The notes: generated from the letters alone by a model not told the origin. Positions 1 through 9,192 are shown, counted from the stretch's first letter. The stretch: DNA of 64,000 nucleotides from Vibrio hippocampi (GCF_921292975.1 NZ_CAKLCM010000002.1:124001-188000), one strand, 5' to 3'. Numbers and translations: made by a program.

Positions 1-656
1 TCTTCACCACTTTCTGCTAATACGTGGAATTCATGTGAACCACTACCACCGATAGCGCCCGTGTCAGCAAGAACTGGACGGTAGTCGAGACCCATACGAT
101 CGAAAGCTTTGCAGTAAGCGTCGTGCATCACATCATAAGACTTTTGTAGACCGTCTTTATCGATATCAAAGCTGTATGCATCCATCATTGAAAATTCACG
201 TGCGCGCATAACACCAAAGCGTGGGCGGCGTTCGTCACGGAATTTCGTTTGGATCTGATATAGGTTGAGTGGTAGTTGCTTGTAAGAACTCACTTCGTTA
301 CGAACAAGGCTAGTCACTACCTCTTCCGCCGTCGGGCTCAATACAAAAGGACGCTCATGACGGTCAGTAAAACGAAGCAGTTCTGCGCCCATCTTTTCTG
401 AACGACCAGTCTCTTCCCAAAGCTCAAAGGGTTGAACAACGGGCATTAGAGTTTCTACTGCGCCAGCGTTGTCAATTTCTTGGCGAACAATGTTTTCGAC
501 TTTACGCAGTACGCGAAGACCGGTTGGCAACCATGTGTAAAGACCTGATGCCAATTTACGGATCATACCCGCACGTAGCATGAGCTGGTGGCTCACTACT
601 TCCGCGTCGTTTGGTGTTTCCTTCAGAGTAGAGAGAAGGTAATTACTGGTACGCAT
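1..656 (-). CDS. proS: Prolyl-tRNA synthetase, N-terminal part (cut by window edge)
   Basis: Class II aminoacyl-tRNA synthetase that charges tRNA-Pro in the cytoplasm. Translating the minus strand from the ATG at 654-656 gives [20 protein letters not shown], followed by the typical bacterial ProRS start ([20 protein letters not shown]) and class II motif 2 region ([12 protein letters not shown], then [17 protein letters not shown]). About 218 codons are present. The frame is open to the window edge, so the editing (INS) domain, motif 3 and the anticodon-binding domain lie outside. It is followed upstream on the same strand by trmO, an order also found in E. coli. The family assignment is secure; nothing odd is visible in the part present. 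Confidence 0.97.
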   Translation of the reverse strand, partial: MRTSNYLLSTLKETPNDAEVVSHQLMLRAGMIRKLASGLYTWLPTGLRVLRKVENIVRQEIDNAGAVETLMPVVQPFELWEETGRSEKMGAELLRFTDRHERPFVLSPTAEEVVTSLVRNEVSSYKQLPLNLYQIQTKFRDERRPRFGVMRAREFSMMDAYSFDIDKDGLQKSYDVMHDAYCKAFDRMGLDYRPVLADTGAIGGSGSHEFHVLAESGE

Positions 657-764
657 TTATGCTATCCATTCATCATGTTGAAAATAAGTTAAGCCGCCTA
701 TGATATCAGCCAATTGATTATCTACAAAGAGCTATCTACAACAGGCGATTGCTCGGAGGCGCCC

Positions 765-1469
765 TTATAAAAGGACGATGTCTGTGACCAGTATAGTATT
801 GTCGATCATTTGGAATTTGACGTTCCAATCGAATAAACAAACACCATATTCTTTTGTATCCGGCTTGCCTTTCTTGTAGGCGGGGCGTGGATCTTGCGCC
901 AAGATTTCTTGAATTACTTGTTGCTTATATTCGCCGTTGCTCGCTTGATTCAGCTTATTTACGGCTTGTTCCGAGAAGCAAACGTCGACGAGTTCAGGTT
1001 CGGCCTCGGCATAACCTCCGGCGGCTTGAGAAATAGAATCGGAGTAGGGAATATAAGGCTTGATATCGACTATGGGAGTGCCATCGACAAGGTCAACACT
1101 GCCGAGCTGCAAATAGATTTGACTGCCTTTCTGTTTAATGCCTCGAAACTCTACTGCGGACATACCAATGCCATTGGGACGAAAAGAGGAGCGAGTGGCT
1201 AAGACACCAATACGTTCATTTCCTCCTAGACGTGGCGGTCTAACGGTAGGCTTCCAACCCGCGCTGAGGTTTTGATCAAACATAAACAGTAGCCAGAGGT
1301 GAGAGAATTGTTCAATCCCTCTTACCGCTTCGATACAGTTACTATCGCCGCAGAGCTTTATGCTGGCTGTGGCTGAAGAAACCAATCTAGGCTGACGGGG
1401 AACGGCAAACTTTTCTTTGTAAGGCGACTGGATGTGCCCAATAGGGGAAATATCGAATTTCACAGACAT
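765..1469 (-). CDS. trmO: tRNA (N6-threonylcarbamoyladenosine(37)-N6)-methyltransferase TrmO
   Basis: TrmO (YaeB/TsaA) methylates t6A37 to m6t6A37 in a subset of tRNAs using SAM, tuning decoding of ACY codons. The protein starts MSVKFDISPIGHIQSPYKEK and has the TsaA-like beta-barrel core: PRQPRLV, the region FSHLWLLFMFDQN, and RSSFRPNGIGMSAVEF near residues 115-130. From this ATG it is 234 residues, essentially the E. coli length. The frame extends 18 codons further upstream (to 1523), but that extension begins at a TTG and is not family-like, so the ATG at 1467-1469 was chosen. No strong Shine-Dalgarno is visible. It lies 107 bp upstream of proS on the same strand, as in E. coli. Confidence 0.93.
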   Translation of the reverse strand: MSVKFDISPIGHIQSPYKEKFAVPRQPRLVSSATASIKLCGDSNCIEAVRGIEQFSHLWLLFMFDQNLSAGWKPTVRPPRLGGNERIGVLATRSSFRPNGIGMSAVEFRGIKQKGSQIYLQLGSVDLVDGTPIVDIKPYIPYSDSISQAAGGYAEAEPELVDVCFSEQAVNKLNQASNGEYKQQVIQEILAQDPRPAYKKGKPDTKEYGVCLFDWNVKFQMIDNTILVTDIVLL

Positions 1470-1853
1470 CAAAAGTGGTGGTTTATTTGTGTTTATCATT
1501 TCAGAACAGCGGAAATAATTCAATCAACAGCAACAGAGGAAAGACCAAGTGACACAAAGCCTGATACAAAACTAATTATCGGAGGTGTATCTCTTTATTA
1601 TTTTCGGTGCTCTATTGTTTTCGGTGCGGCATATGGATTACTTTAAAATCAGAGGATTAGCTACATTTAAACTGGCTGTATATGTTGCTAAATGCTACGA
1701 ATGGTAGCGAATTATTCTGAAATAACTGTCATCTAACGGTTAAAAATTCGGCTTATCACTTGAATGTTGCGTTTCTAGTCTATAGAATCCGCCGCTTTGA
1801 CGGAAAAATTGAGCTAGAAAAAGCTAGGACAATAACATTAAAGGGAGGGTCAG
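1470..1853. other. Intergenic region between divergent trmO and abgT-like gene
   Basis: About 380 bp without a convincing gene. Short frames here lack ribosome-binding sites and family resemblance. The right half holds a plausible promoter for the downstream transporter (1760-1788) and a strong Shine-Dalgarno (GGGAGG just before 1854). Confidence 0.6.
1760..1788 (+). promoter_or_regulatory. Candidate sigma-70 promoter of the AbgT-family gene
   Basis: TTGAAT at 1760-1765, a 17-bp spacer, then TAGAAT at 1783-1788. This sits about 65 bp before the start codon. It is judged by eye only. Confidence 0.45.
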
Positions 1854-3440
1854 ATGAGTTCGTCTGCCACTATGAAACACAACAAACCAAAGAAGCCGTT
1901 ATTTACACGCTTCCTCGATTCTGTCGAGTATCTAGGTAACTTACTACCGCACCCAATTACACTTTTTGCTATCTTCTGTCTCGCTATCCTTGTGATGTCT
2001 GGTATTGCTGGTTACTTCGATGTTGCCGTCGCCGATCCTCGACCAGAAGGTGCTGCGGGTCGTGCCGCGGATGGAATGATAAAAGTGGTCAGCTTGCTGA
2101 ATGCAGAAGGCTTACAGCTGATCGTGACCAATCTGGTTAAAAACTTCACCGGTTTTGCACCGCTAGGAACCGTGCTGGTTGCGATGCTAGGTGTCGCGAT
2201 TGCTGAACACTCCGGTATGCTCTCTGCTGCAATGCGTGGTCTAGTGATGGGCGCATCAAAGCGCATGGTCACCGTTACCGTCGTTTTCGCAGGTATCATT
2301 TCTAACACCGCGTCTGAGCTTGGGTATGTGGTTCTTATTCCACTGGCAGCGATGCTGTTCCACTCTCTAGGGCGTCATCCGCTGGCGGGTTTAGCGGCTG
2401 CATTTGCTGGTGTGTCGGGTGGTTACTCGGCTAACTTATTGATTGGTACTGTCGATCCATTGTTGTCAGGTATTACTGAAACTGCGGCGCAGATGATCGA
2501 TCCAAACTACTCAGTCGGTCCAGAAGTAAACTGGTACTTCATGTTTGCATCGACGTTCTTTATCTCTTTTATGGGTGCATTTGTCACTGAGAAGATCGTT
2601 GAGCCAAAACTAGGCAAGTATAACGATGAAGAAGCGTCAGAAGACCTCTCTCAAGATAAAATGGGTTCACTCACAGATATTGAGAAAAAAGGTCTAAAAG
2701 CGGCAGGTATTGCAGTACTGATTGTGAGTGCCGTGATTGCCTCTACGGTTGTGCCAGAAAGTGGTGTGCTTCGTACCGCTGATGGTCAGATTGCAGGTTC
2801 TCCATTCCTTAAGAGTATTGTTGCATTTATCTTTGTATTCTTTGCCATTCCCGGTTTTGTGTACGGTAAAGTAACAGGCACAATGAACAACGACCGTGAT
2901 GTTATCGACGCCATGTCTAAGTCGATGTCATCAATGGGGATGTACATTGTATTGGTATTCTTCGCGGCTCAGTTTGTGGCTTTCTTTAAGTGGACTAACT
3001 TTGGTCAGGTGTTTGCGGTTGCAGGCGCGGACTTCCTGCAGACTATCGGTCTGACGGGTCCTGCACTGTTCTTTGCATTCATCTTGATGTGTGGTTTTAT
3101 CAACTTAATGATTGGTTCTGCATCAGCGCAGTGGGCAGTGACCGCACCAATCTTTGTACCTATGCTGATGTTGGTGGGTTATGCGCCAGAAACGATTCAG
3201 GCGGCTTACCGTATCGGTGACTCAACGACAAATATCATCACGCCAATGATGAGCTACTTCGGCTTGATCTTGGCGGTTGCCACTCGTTATATGAAGAACC
3301 TAGGTATTGGTACGCTTATCGCGACGATGTTGCCGTATTCACTCTGCTTCCTAGTGGGTTGGAGTGTGCTGTTCTACCTCTGGGTATTCCTACTTGGTTT
3401 GCCTGTTGGTCCGGGCGCAGCGACGTTCTATACGCCATAA
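1854..3440 (+). CDS. AbgT-family transporter (p-aminobenzoyl-glutamate/antimetabolite type)
   Basis: Inner-membrane protein of the AbgT family. E. coli AbgT imports p-aminobenzoyl-glutamate, and other family members have been reported as sulfonamide efflux pumps, so substrate and direction cannot be told from sequence. The 528 residues show a cytoplasmic N-tail (KKPLFTRFLDSVEYLGNLLPHP), many hydrophobic segments, and the family regions around LIGTVDPLLSGITE (about residues 198-211) and IGSASAQWAVTAPIFVPML in the C-terminal half, followed by YRIGDSTTNIITPMMSYF. A strong GGGAGG ribosome site precedes the ATG. It is monocistronic, closed by a clear terminator. The neighbours (trmO, yaeH) give no functional hint. 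Confidence 0.9.
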   Translation: MSSSATMKHNKPKKPLFTRFLDSVEYLGNLLPHPITLFAIFCLAILVMSGIAGYFDVAVADPRPEGAAGRAADGMIKVVSLLNAEGLQLIVTNLVKNFTGFAPLGTVLVAMLGVAIAEHSGMLSAAMRGLVMGASKRMVTVTVVFAGIISNTASELGYVVLIPLAAMLFHSLGRHPLAGLAAAFAGVSGGYSANLLIGTVDPLLSGITETAAQMIDPNYSVGPEVNWYFMFASTFFISFMGAFVTEKIVEPKLGKYNDEEASEDLSQDKMGSLTDIEKKGLKAAGIAVLIVSAVIASTVVPESGVLRTADGQIAGSPFLKSIVAFIFVFFAIPGFVYGKVTGTMNNDRDVIDAMSKSMSSMGMYIVLVFFAAQFVAFFKWTNFGQVFAVAGADFLQTIGLTGPALFFAFILMCGFINLMIGSASAQWAVTAPIFVPMLMLVGYAPETIQAAYRIGDSTTNIITPMMSYFGLILAVATRYMKNLGIGTLIATMLPYSLCFLVGWSVLFYLWVFLLGLPVGPGAATFYTP

Positions 3441-3463
3441 TTTTGCATGGCATAACAAATAAG

Positions 3464-3491
3464 AAACGCTCCCAAAATGGGAGCGTTTTTT
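3464..3491 (+). terminator. Rho-independent terminator after AbgT-family gene
   Basis: A 9-bp perfect stem, AACGCTCCC (3465-3473) with GGGAGCGTT (3479-3487), has a 5-nt loop and is followed by a T run. An A run on the left side lets it also serve convergent yaeH. Confidence 0.9.
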
Positions 3492-3504
3492 GATGGTTCG
3501 CGAC

Positions 3505-3888
3505 TTATTTTAGCTTTTCTAAATCCGCTTCTATTTCTGCAATTTTACACGTCACCACTTTTTCGAGATGTTTTAGATCCGAGAGAATTTTCTGCTTGAT
3601 ATCGGTTTCTGTCGATGTAATGGGTTTAGTGATTAGGTTAAGCTCATCAATAACCAGAGTCAGGTTGCGGTTAATTTCGGTGACCTGTTTATAGGTTTGG
3701 CTGCTGCTATTGTCGCGCACGTTTTTCATCTGGCGCGGATACTTAAATTTAACGCTTTTAGCGAACAATTCGCCTTTTTGTTTGTGGAAGTAGATTTTTA
3801 GCACATCCTTGTGCGCTTCTTGTCTTAATGAGTAACGCTCAATTTGTTTAGGATCTGTGATTCCTAGACCCGTGAGGTTTGGATACAT
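3505..3888 (-). CDS. yaeH: UPF0325/DUF3461 family protein YaeH
   Basis: A 127-residue cytoplasmic protein of unknown biochemical function, recognisable as E. coli YaeH by its start [20 protein letters not shown], the shared [20 protein letters not shown] stretch and the [10 protein letters not shown] motif. The end is a probable coiled coil ([20 protein letters not shown] then DLEKL). Length equals the family norm. In E. coli it lies beside dapD and glnD. Here dapD is missing from the position between yaeH and glnD. It is transcribed on the minus strand downstream of glnD, with a 199-bp gap containing a strong hairpin, so it probably has its own promoter. Confidence 0.92.
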   Translation of the reverse strand: MYPNLTGLGITDPKQIERYSLRQEAHKDVLKIYFHKQKGELFAKSVKFKYPRQMKNVRDNSSSQTYKQVTEINRNLTLVIDELNLITKPITSTETDIKQKILSDLKHLEKVVTCKIAEIEADLEKLK

Positions 3889-3998
3889 AGGCTTACCTCT
3901 AATTATTATGTGCTTATAATTATCATGTGCTTAGATAACAAATGTAGCAGGCTATGTGGAGGGGAGATAGTTGATTTGTGCCCGAAAGAGGGAGTTTT

Positions 3999-4030
3999 GT
4001 GGGAAAGATCGCGGATTCAATCTTTCCCAC
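3999..4030. repeat. 11-bp inverted repeat between glnD and yaeH
   Basis: GTGGGAAAGAT (3999-4009) pairs perfectly with ATCTTTCCCAC (4020-4030) across a 10-nt loop. It lies downstream of glnD on the minus strand. There is no U-run on the minus-strand side, so it is not a textbook intrinsic terminator. It could act as an mRNA 3'-end stabiliser or an operator. Confidence 0.75.
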
Positions 4031-4087
4031 TTTGCAATATTTTGCGTTGTAAGTTTTAAGCTAGTGATTGATACGTCAATCGGTCGA

Positions 4088-6712
4088 TTAGCTAGTAATT
4101 TGTTCTGAGATGGTATCTTGTAGCTTTTGCTTTAATTCCAGCTCTTCTTGCTCAGTTAACCGACCACCGGTTGGGCTTGTTAGGATAAATAAATCTTCTG
4201 CTCGTTCGCCAATCGTAGTGATTTTGGCACCATGTAAGTGAATATCTAACTCGGCAAAGGTGGTGCCGACCTTAGCAAGCAAGCCCGGTGCATCGAGAGC
4301 CACCAGTTCCATCAACGTACGTTTCTTGCCTTTTGTGGGGAGGAAATCAACTTTGGTCTTAACATTGAAATGTTTAAGCACTCTTGGCGCTCGTCTGGCT
4401 CTGATTTTTCTGGCTTTATTTTGTTCGAGTAACTGGACTAACTGTTCAATAATCTCTTCGTGTCGATCGACGGCAATCGCCTGACCGTTGTGGTCTAACA
4501 CCATGAAGGTATCGAGAACAAACCCATCTTTACTCGTCATAATCTGGGCGTCATGGACGTTAAAGTTACGACGGTCTAGCTCAGAGACCACGTTAGCAAA
4601 AAGCGCGGGTTGGTCCGGCGAGTAAACAAACACCTCTGTCCCGCCACGGGTGGCATTTTTACTCATCAAGACTAGCGGTTTGTTGGGAGCGTCGGTATTT
4701 AAGATATGCTCGCAATGCCAAGCGATTTGTTTATGAGTGTGACGTAAAAAATAGTCGGCTTTGAAGCGCTGCCATAGCACCTCAATTTCACGGGCAGAAA
4801 ACCCTTGTTTACGCAGCAATGCGGATGAAAGCTGTTGATTATGGCGAATACGGTCACGTACATCGACAGGGTTTTCAAGTCCACGTCTAAGGACTCGTTG
4901 CGTCGAGTAAAACAGTTCAGCCAGTAGAGTACGTTTCCAACTGTTCCAAAGTTCAGGGTTGGTGGCGCAAATATCCGCAACGGTTAAGCAAACTAAGAAC
5001 TCTAAATATTCTTCATCACGCACTTTTTTGGCGAACTCGGCGATGACGTCGGGATCATAGATATCACGGCGCTGAGCAGTCACAGACATCAGTAGGTGGT
5101 TTTGAACCAGCCAAGAGACGAGGTTGGCCTCTGGCTTCGATAGCCCATGCTCAATACAAAAATCATAGGCTTCTACCGCACCAATTTCAGAGTGATCACC
5201 CCCTCGTCCTTTACCGATATCATGGAATATCGCCGCTAGGATCAGCAGTTCCTTCTTCTGCATCTTAGGGAAGACCTCGCAGCAGATCGGATGCTTTGAG
5301 TGGTTCTCTTCCAAACTAAAGCTATAGATATGATTCAACAAACGCACGCTGTGTTCATCAACGGTATAGACGTGGAACAGGTCAAACTGCATCTGACCCA
5401 CGATTTGGCTCCATTGCGGCAGATACGAAGAAAATACTCCGAGCTTATGCATCAAGCGGTAGGTGCGATGCAGCGCATTGGGATGGCGAACCAACTGCAT
5501 AAACTTTTCTCGAGCTTCGGGGATGGTATGCAAAAACTTGTTGAGTCGTCGTCGGGCGGTTCTGAGTTGACGGAGTGTTGCCGGGCTGACGCCTTCAATA
5601 CTCGAGTCGTTCGCGATATGGATAAACATATCTAAGATAGTTTCAGGTCTGGCTTGGAATAAGGCTGGTTTTCGCGCCTCAATCAAGCTGCCTCGTCGTT
5701 GGAAATCGTCACTTAAAATTTGTGCGGGTTCGAGTTTACCTTTATTGATAATGGCTTGGTTGAAGAGTTTGAGTAACATCTTGTTTAACTCTGCGACTCG
5801 GCGCAGGGTACGATAGAACTCTTTCATCATCATTTCGACTGGCACATTGCCGTCACCGACAAAACCAAGACTCTCAGCAACATTGGCTTGATGCGCAAAG
5901 GTGAGTCGGTTGTCGTAGCGTCTTAGTTGCAGATGAAGGGCAAAGCGAACACGCCAAAGGTAATTTTGACACTCAACCAGTTCACGATATTCCGCATCGG
6001 TAAGGAAGCCATAGCGGCTCATTTCGAGCAGGGAAGTCGCACCAAAATGCCTTCTTGCCACCCAACTCAGAGTATGGATATCGCGCAGACCACCAGGAGT
6101 CGATTTGATATCAGGTTCTAGGTTGTAGGTGGTATCGTGGTATTTCGCGTGACGAGCGCGTTGCTCTTCAAGCTTAGCGCGATAAAAATCTTCAGAGGAC
6201 CAGAATTCCTTGGCATCGATTTGTTGCTTCAAGCTGGTAAACGTATCTTCACTGCCTGCGAGCAGTCTTGCTTCTTGTAAATTGGTGGCAACCGTGAGAT
6301 CCGCTTTACCAATCTCAATACACTCGTCGATGGTACGAACAGCGTGACCGACTTCTAATCTTAGGTCCCAAAGTAAGGTAATAAACTCGCTGATGGTGGT
6401 TTCGAGGTTTTGCGGTGATTTTTTTCTCGATACCACAAGAATATCAATATCAGACAGAGGATGCAGTTCGCCCCGTCCATAGCCGCCAACCGCAACAAGA
6501 GACAGTCCGATATGCTCGCTAAGCCCTGTTGAAGTCCATAAACGTTGCAGTAATTGGTCAATATAATCTGAGCGCCCCATGACTAACTCATCAATAGGGT
6601 GATGATTAAGAAAATCACTCTTCTGGTGTTCGGAAAAGTTGTCGAGCTGAGATTTAAGCTCAGCAATGGTGAGTTGGTCGTCAGCGAAGAGGCTTGGGCT
6701 TTGAAATGTCAT
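4088..6712 (-). CDS. glnD: Bifunctional PII uridylyltransferase / uridylyl-removing enzyme
   Basis: GlnD senses glutamine and adds or removes UMP on PII (GlnB, encoded at about 30.2 kb in this window), controlling glutamine synthetase and nitrogen regulation. The 874 residues show the nucleotidyltransferase domain with GGYGRGE (76-82) and metal-binding Asp88 and Asp90 in SDIDIL, a central GlnD-specific region (YNLEPDIKSTPGGLRDIHTL), an HD hydrolase domain with IFHDIGKGRGGDHSEIG, and two C-terminal ACT domains (near VFVYSPDQPALFANVVSELD and LMELVALDAPGLLAKVGTTF). Length is close to E. coli (890). It follows map on the same strand with a 250-bp gap containing a terminator and a degenerate tandem repeat, so it is probably transcribed separately. 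Confidence 0.97.
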   Translation of the reverse strand: MTFQSPSLFADDQLTIAELKSQLDNFSEHQKSDFLNHHPIDELVMGRSDYIDQLLQRLWTSTGLSEHIGLSLVAVGGYGRGELHPLSDIDILVVSRKKSPQNLETTISEFITLLWDLRLEVGHAVRTIDECIEIGKADLTVATNLQEARLLAGSEDTFTSLKQQIDAKEFWSSEDFYRAKLEEQRARHAKYHDTTYNLEPDIKSTPGGLRDIHTLSWVARRHFGATSLLEMSRYGFLTDAEYRELVECQNYLWRVRFALHLQLRRYDNRLTFAHQANVAESLGFVGDGNVPVEMMMKEFYRTLRRVAELNKMLLKLFNQAIINKGKLEPAQILSDDFQRRGSLIEARKPALFQARPETILDMFIHIANDSSIEGVSPATLRQLRTARRRLNKFLHTIPEAREKFMQLVRHPNALHRTYRLMHKLGVFSSYLPQWSQIVGQMQFDLFHVYTVDEHSVRLLNHIYSFSLEENHSKHPICCEVFPKMQKKELLILAAIFHDIGKGRGGDHSEIGAVEAYDFCIEHGLSKPEANLVSWLVQNHLLMSVTAQRRDIYDPDVIAEFAKKVRDEEYLEFLVCLTVADICATNPELWNSWKRTLLAELFYSTQRVLRRGLENPVDVRDRIRHNQQLSSALLRKQGFSAREIEVLWQRFKADYFLRHTHKQIAWHCEHILNTDAPNKPLVLMSKNATRGGTEVFVYSPDQPALFANVVSELDRRNFNVHDAQIMTSKDGFVLDTFMVLDHNGQAIAVDRHEEIIEQLVQLLEQNKARKIRARRAPRVLKHFNVKTKVDFLPTKGKKRTLMELVALDAPGLLAKVGTTFAELDIHLHGAKITTIGERAEDLFILTSPTGGRLTEQEELELKQKLQDTISEQITS

Positions 6713-6751
6713 AGTTGCAATCCATGCAGCGAAAATTAATAGCGATTTTTT

Positions 6752-6826
6752 GTGTGACTAAGTTTAGTGCGACTAAGCTTATGGTAACTAAGTTTATGAT
6801 AAATGAGTTTATGGTGACTGATTAAG
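6752..6826. repeat. Five imperfect 15-nt tandem repeats upstream of glnD
   Basis: Five consecutive 15-nt units start at 6752, 6767, 6782, 6797 and 6812, approximating TGGTGACTAAGTTTA (for example GTGCGACTAAGCTTA and TGGTAACTAAGTTTA). They lie in the glnD 5' region between glnD and map. Confidence 0.85.
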
Positions 6827-6908
6827 GTGTCTATATTGAGCAACAAAATTTAAAGAGTCACAAAGCAGTTTTGCTTCATAAACAAGGTTATATCAAAATG
6901 GCAGCAAT

Positions 6909-6936
6909 AAAAAAACGCCATACGTGAGTATGGCGT
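6909..6936 (-). terminator. Rho-independent terminator after map
   Basis: ACGCCATAC (6915-6923) and GTATGGCGT (6928-6936) form a 9-bp stem with a GTGA loop. On the minus strand it is followed by a U run (A run on the plus strand at 6909-6915). Confidence 0.85.
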
Positions 6937-6962
6937 CGATTTAATACAGTAAAGATACCGGT

Positions 6963-7841
6963 TTACAGGTTGTTCATGTGGCGAGGAACCGTGTCATCGC
7001 TACGCAGAGTCAAAACTTCACAACCTGTTTTAGTGACCACAATCGTGTGTTCCCACTGTGCAGAGTTTTTGCCGTCACCGGTATAAACGGTCCAATCATC
7101 CTCAGTATCGATGCTACAGCCAAATTTACCGGCGTTAATCATTGGCTCAATGGTAAACACCATGCCTTCTTTCAATACACGACGGTCGTTGTTTTTGTAG
7201 TGAACCACTTGCGGTTCTTCATGGAATTCAGCGCCGATACCATGACCACAGAAGTCTTTGACGATAGAGAATTTAGCGCGAGGATCTTTTTTGTTGTTCA
7301 GCTTGATGTACTTCTCGATTGCGGTGCCGATATCACCGACGGTCGAACCCGGCTTAACAGTTTTCATACCGATATACAGTGCTTCCTGTGCCACCATACA
7401 GAGACGTTTGTCATTCGGAGCAACGTCGCCAATCAGGAACATCTTAGAGGTGTCACCGTGGTAGCCTTCTGGGCGAGTGTCGAGATCGGCATTGTCGTCG
7501 TTAGGAATAATGACCGTTACGTCAACGTTAACGATATCGCCGCTTTTCAATACAGCCGGTTTTAGCTTACCCGTTGTACCCATCGCGTCTTCGCTGGCTG
7601 GGATGCCGTGACAAACGATGTGGTTGATTGAAGTACAGATAGATTTTGGAAAACCATGGTAATCCAATGGCGCTGAGTAAGCGCCTTTTTCACGAGTGTA
7701 GTCGGCACAGATCTTATCAAGCGCTTCGGTAGTGACCCCTTCTTTTACGTAAGGTTCGATCATTTCTAGCAGTTCAGCCGCTAGCTTACCGGCAATGCGC
7801 ATTCTTTCGATTTCAGCTTCAGTTTTGATTTTGATAGACAT
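6963..7841 (-). CDS. map: Type I methionine aminopeptidase
   Basis: Removes the N-terminal Met from nascent proteins; a two-metal cytosolic peptidase. The 292 residues contain the family landmarks: CTSINHIVCHGIP with the substrate-pocket His, the metal ligands in the GDIVNVDVTV and GYHGDTSKMF segments, GHGIGAEFHEEPQV, EPMINAG, and the final EHTIVVT. It is about 28 residues longer than E. coli Map. The extra sequence lies in two surface insertions, one after CHGIP (ASEDAMGTTGK region) and one before the second metal ligand (PNDDNADLDTRPEG region). It is divergent from rpsB, as in enterics. Confidence 0.96.
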   Translation of the reverse strand: MSIKIKTEAEIERMRIAGKLAAELLEMIEPYVKEGVTTEALDKICADYTREKGAYSAPLDYHGFPKSICTSINHIVCHGIPASEDAMGTTGKLKPAVLKSGDIVNVDVTVIIPNDDNADLDTRPEGYHGDTSKMFLIGDVAPNDKRLCMVAQEALYIGMKTVKPGSTVGDIGTAIEKYIKLNNKKDPRAKFSIVKDFCGHGIGAEFHEEPQVVHYKNNDRRVLKEGMVFTIEPMINAGKFGCSIDTEDDWTVYTGDGKNSAQWEHTIVVTKTGCEVLTLRSDDTVPRHMNNL

Positions 7842-8222
7842 CTGTGTTCTCGACTCGTTAATTGACGGCTTATTTTACCAGTGCGGCGATAGAGCGCAAC
7901 AACAAGAATAGGAATTGTTTGCTTCTTAGTTGAACGTGGCAGCATGACTTTAGATTAGAGACTGCGTGTCTAAGTCTCCAATCGCTGCCATTCTGTTAAA
8001 ACTTGCGCTGTAAGGTCATTTTGATAAAAACATTTTCTTTAGTTATCCGATACGTAGCAAGCGACTCATTAAGACCAAAGTCAGCGAATAAAAGCGCTAA
8101 AAATAGTAAGGACATAAAAAAGCACCTTGTTCGCCATCGCAAGGGGGCAGGTTGATACGGTTTAATTTCCATCAATTTTGGATGGTTTGTTGTAAATTCA
8201 CTGGAAATGATGCGGCAAAATA

Positions 8223-8238
8223 TGGTATAAAGCGCGCC
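8223..8238 (+). promoter_or_regulatory. rpsB promoter: extended -10 with GC-rich discriminator
   Basis: TGGTATAAA (8223-8231) is an extended -10 (TGn plus TATAAA), followed directly by GCGCGCC. That is the kind of discriminator typical of stringently controlled ribosomal promoters. The -35 region (near 8201-8208) matches poorly, as is common with extended -10 promoters. Confidence 0.6.
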
Positions 8239-8399
8239 GGAATCCGGACTAATTTTCTCCAACTAGGCGGAATTAGCTGAGTTCCACTCACTTTAATTTA
8301 AATCACACACATTTCGTCACATGTTCCGGGGTGCTTGAGTCAAACTCTAAGTCGGACGCATGGGAAATGTGGAGGCCTAACCCCATAGAGGAATTTAAA
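8239..8399 (+). promoter_or_regulatory. Long rpsB 5' leader, probable S2 autoregulatory region
   Basis: About 160 nt separate the promoter from the rpsB ATG. In E. coli and other gammaproteobacteria the rpsB leader is known to mediate autogenous repression of rpsB-tsf by S2. Here GGGGT (8328-8332) can pair with ACCCC (8380-8384) just before the Shine-Dalgarno GAGG (8388-8391), enclosing small stems. The homology to the known leader is inferred from position; the pairing is visible. Confidence 0.5.
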
Positions 8400-9131
8400 A
8401 TGGCAACTGTATCAATGCGCGACATGCTAAAAGCTGGTGTACACTTCGGTCACCAGACTCGTTACTGGAACCCAAAAATGAAGCCATTCATCTTTGGTGC
8501 TCGTAACCGTGTACATATCATCAACCTAGAAAAAACAGTACCAATGTTCAACGATGCACTAGCTGAGCTAGCTAAAATCGGTGAGAAAAAAGGTAAAGTT
8601 CTATTTGTTGGTACTAAACGCGCTGCATCTGAAGCTGTTAAAGAAGCTGCTATCAACAGCGACCAGTTCTACGTTAACAACCGCTGGTTAGGCGGTATGC
8701 TAACAAACTACAAAACTGTTCGTCAGTCAATCAAACGTCTAAAAGACTTTGAAGCTCAAGCTCAAGACGGTACTTTCGAGAAACTCACTAAGAAAGAAGC
8801 TCTAATGCGTACTCGCGAAATGGAGAAGCTAGAGAAATCTCTTGGTGGTATCAAGAACATGGGCGGTCTTCCAGACGCTCTATTCGTAATCGATGCTGAT
8901 CACGAGCACATCGCAATCAAAGAAGCGAACAACCTAGGTATCCCAGTATTTGCTGTTGTTGATACTAACTCTAACCCAGACGGCGTTGACTACGTTATCC
9001 CAGGTAACGACGATGCTATCCGTGCAGTACAGCTATACCTAAACGCTGTTGCAGAAACGGTTAAAGAAGGTCGTAACAAAGACGTTGCAGCTGTAGCTGA
9101 CAAAGACGGTTTCGTAGAAGAAGCTGAATAA
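8400..9131 (+). CDS. rpsB: 30S ribosomal protein S2
   Basis: Structural protein of the small ribosomal subunit, bound late at the head/body junction with S1. The 243-residue product starts [20 protein letters not shown] and contains the S2 signatures [13 protein letters not shown] and later [13 protein letters not shown] and [19 protein letters not shown]. An upstream in-frame ATG at 8331 would add 23 unrelated residues covering the leader; ATG 8400, preceded by GAGG at 8 nt, is the correct start. It is first gene of the rpsB-tsf unit. Codon use is strongly biased, as expected for a highly expressed gene. Confidence 0.98.
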   Translation: MATVSMRDMLKAGVHFGHQTRYWNPKMKPFIFGARNRVHIINLEKTVPMFNDALAELAKIGEKKGKVLFVGTKRAASEAVKEAAINSDQFYVNNRWLGGMLTNYKTVRQSIKRLKDFEAQAQDGTFEKLTKKEALMRTREMEKLEKSLGGIKNMGGLPDALFVIDADHEHIAIKEANNLGIPVFAVVDTNSNPDGVDYVIPGNDDAIRAVQLYLNAVAETVKEGRNKDVAAVADKDGFVEEAE

Positions 9132-9192
9132 TAGCGGCTTTAAGCTGGTTGTTGAAAACCTAGGTTTTCATATACACTAAGCTATAGTTTGC

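Larger units (their letters stand above)
7842..8399. other. Divergent map/rpsB intergenic region
   Basis: A 558-bp region with no supported gene. It holds the promoter and long 5' leader of rpsB on the right side (about 8223-8399) and, presumably, the map promoter on the left. An 88-codon minus-strand frame at 7996-8262 covers the rpsB promoter and shows no family resemblance. Confidence 0.6.

Noticed and set aside
894..1202. 102-codon plus-strand frame
   Set aside because: Lies antisense to trmO, has no family features and no convincing ribosome site.
6978..7565. 195-codon plus-strand frame
   Set aside because: Shadow of map on the opposite strand.
7996..8262. 88-codon minus-strand frame in the map/rpsB gap
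   Set aside because: Runs across the rpsB promoter with no gene-like features.
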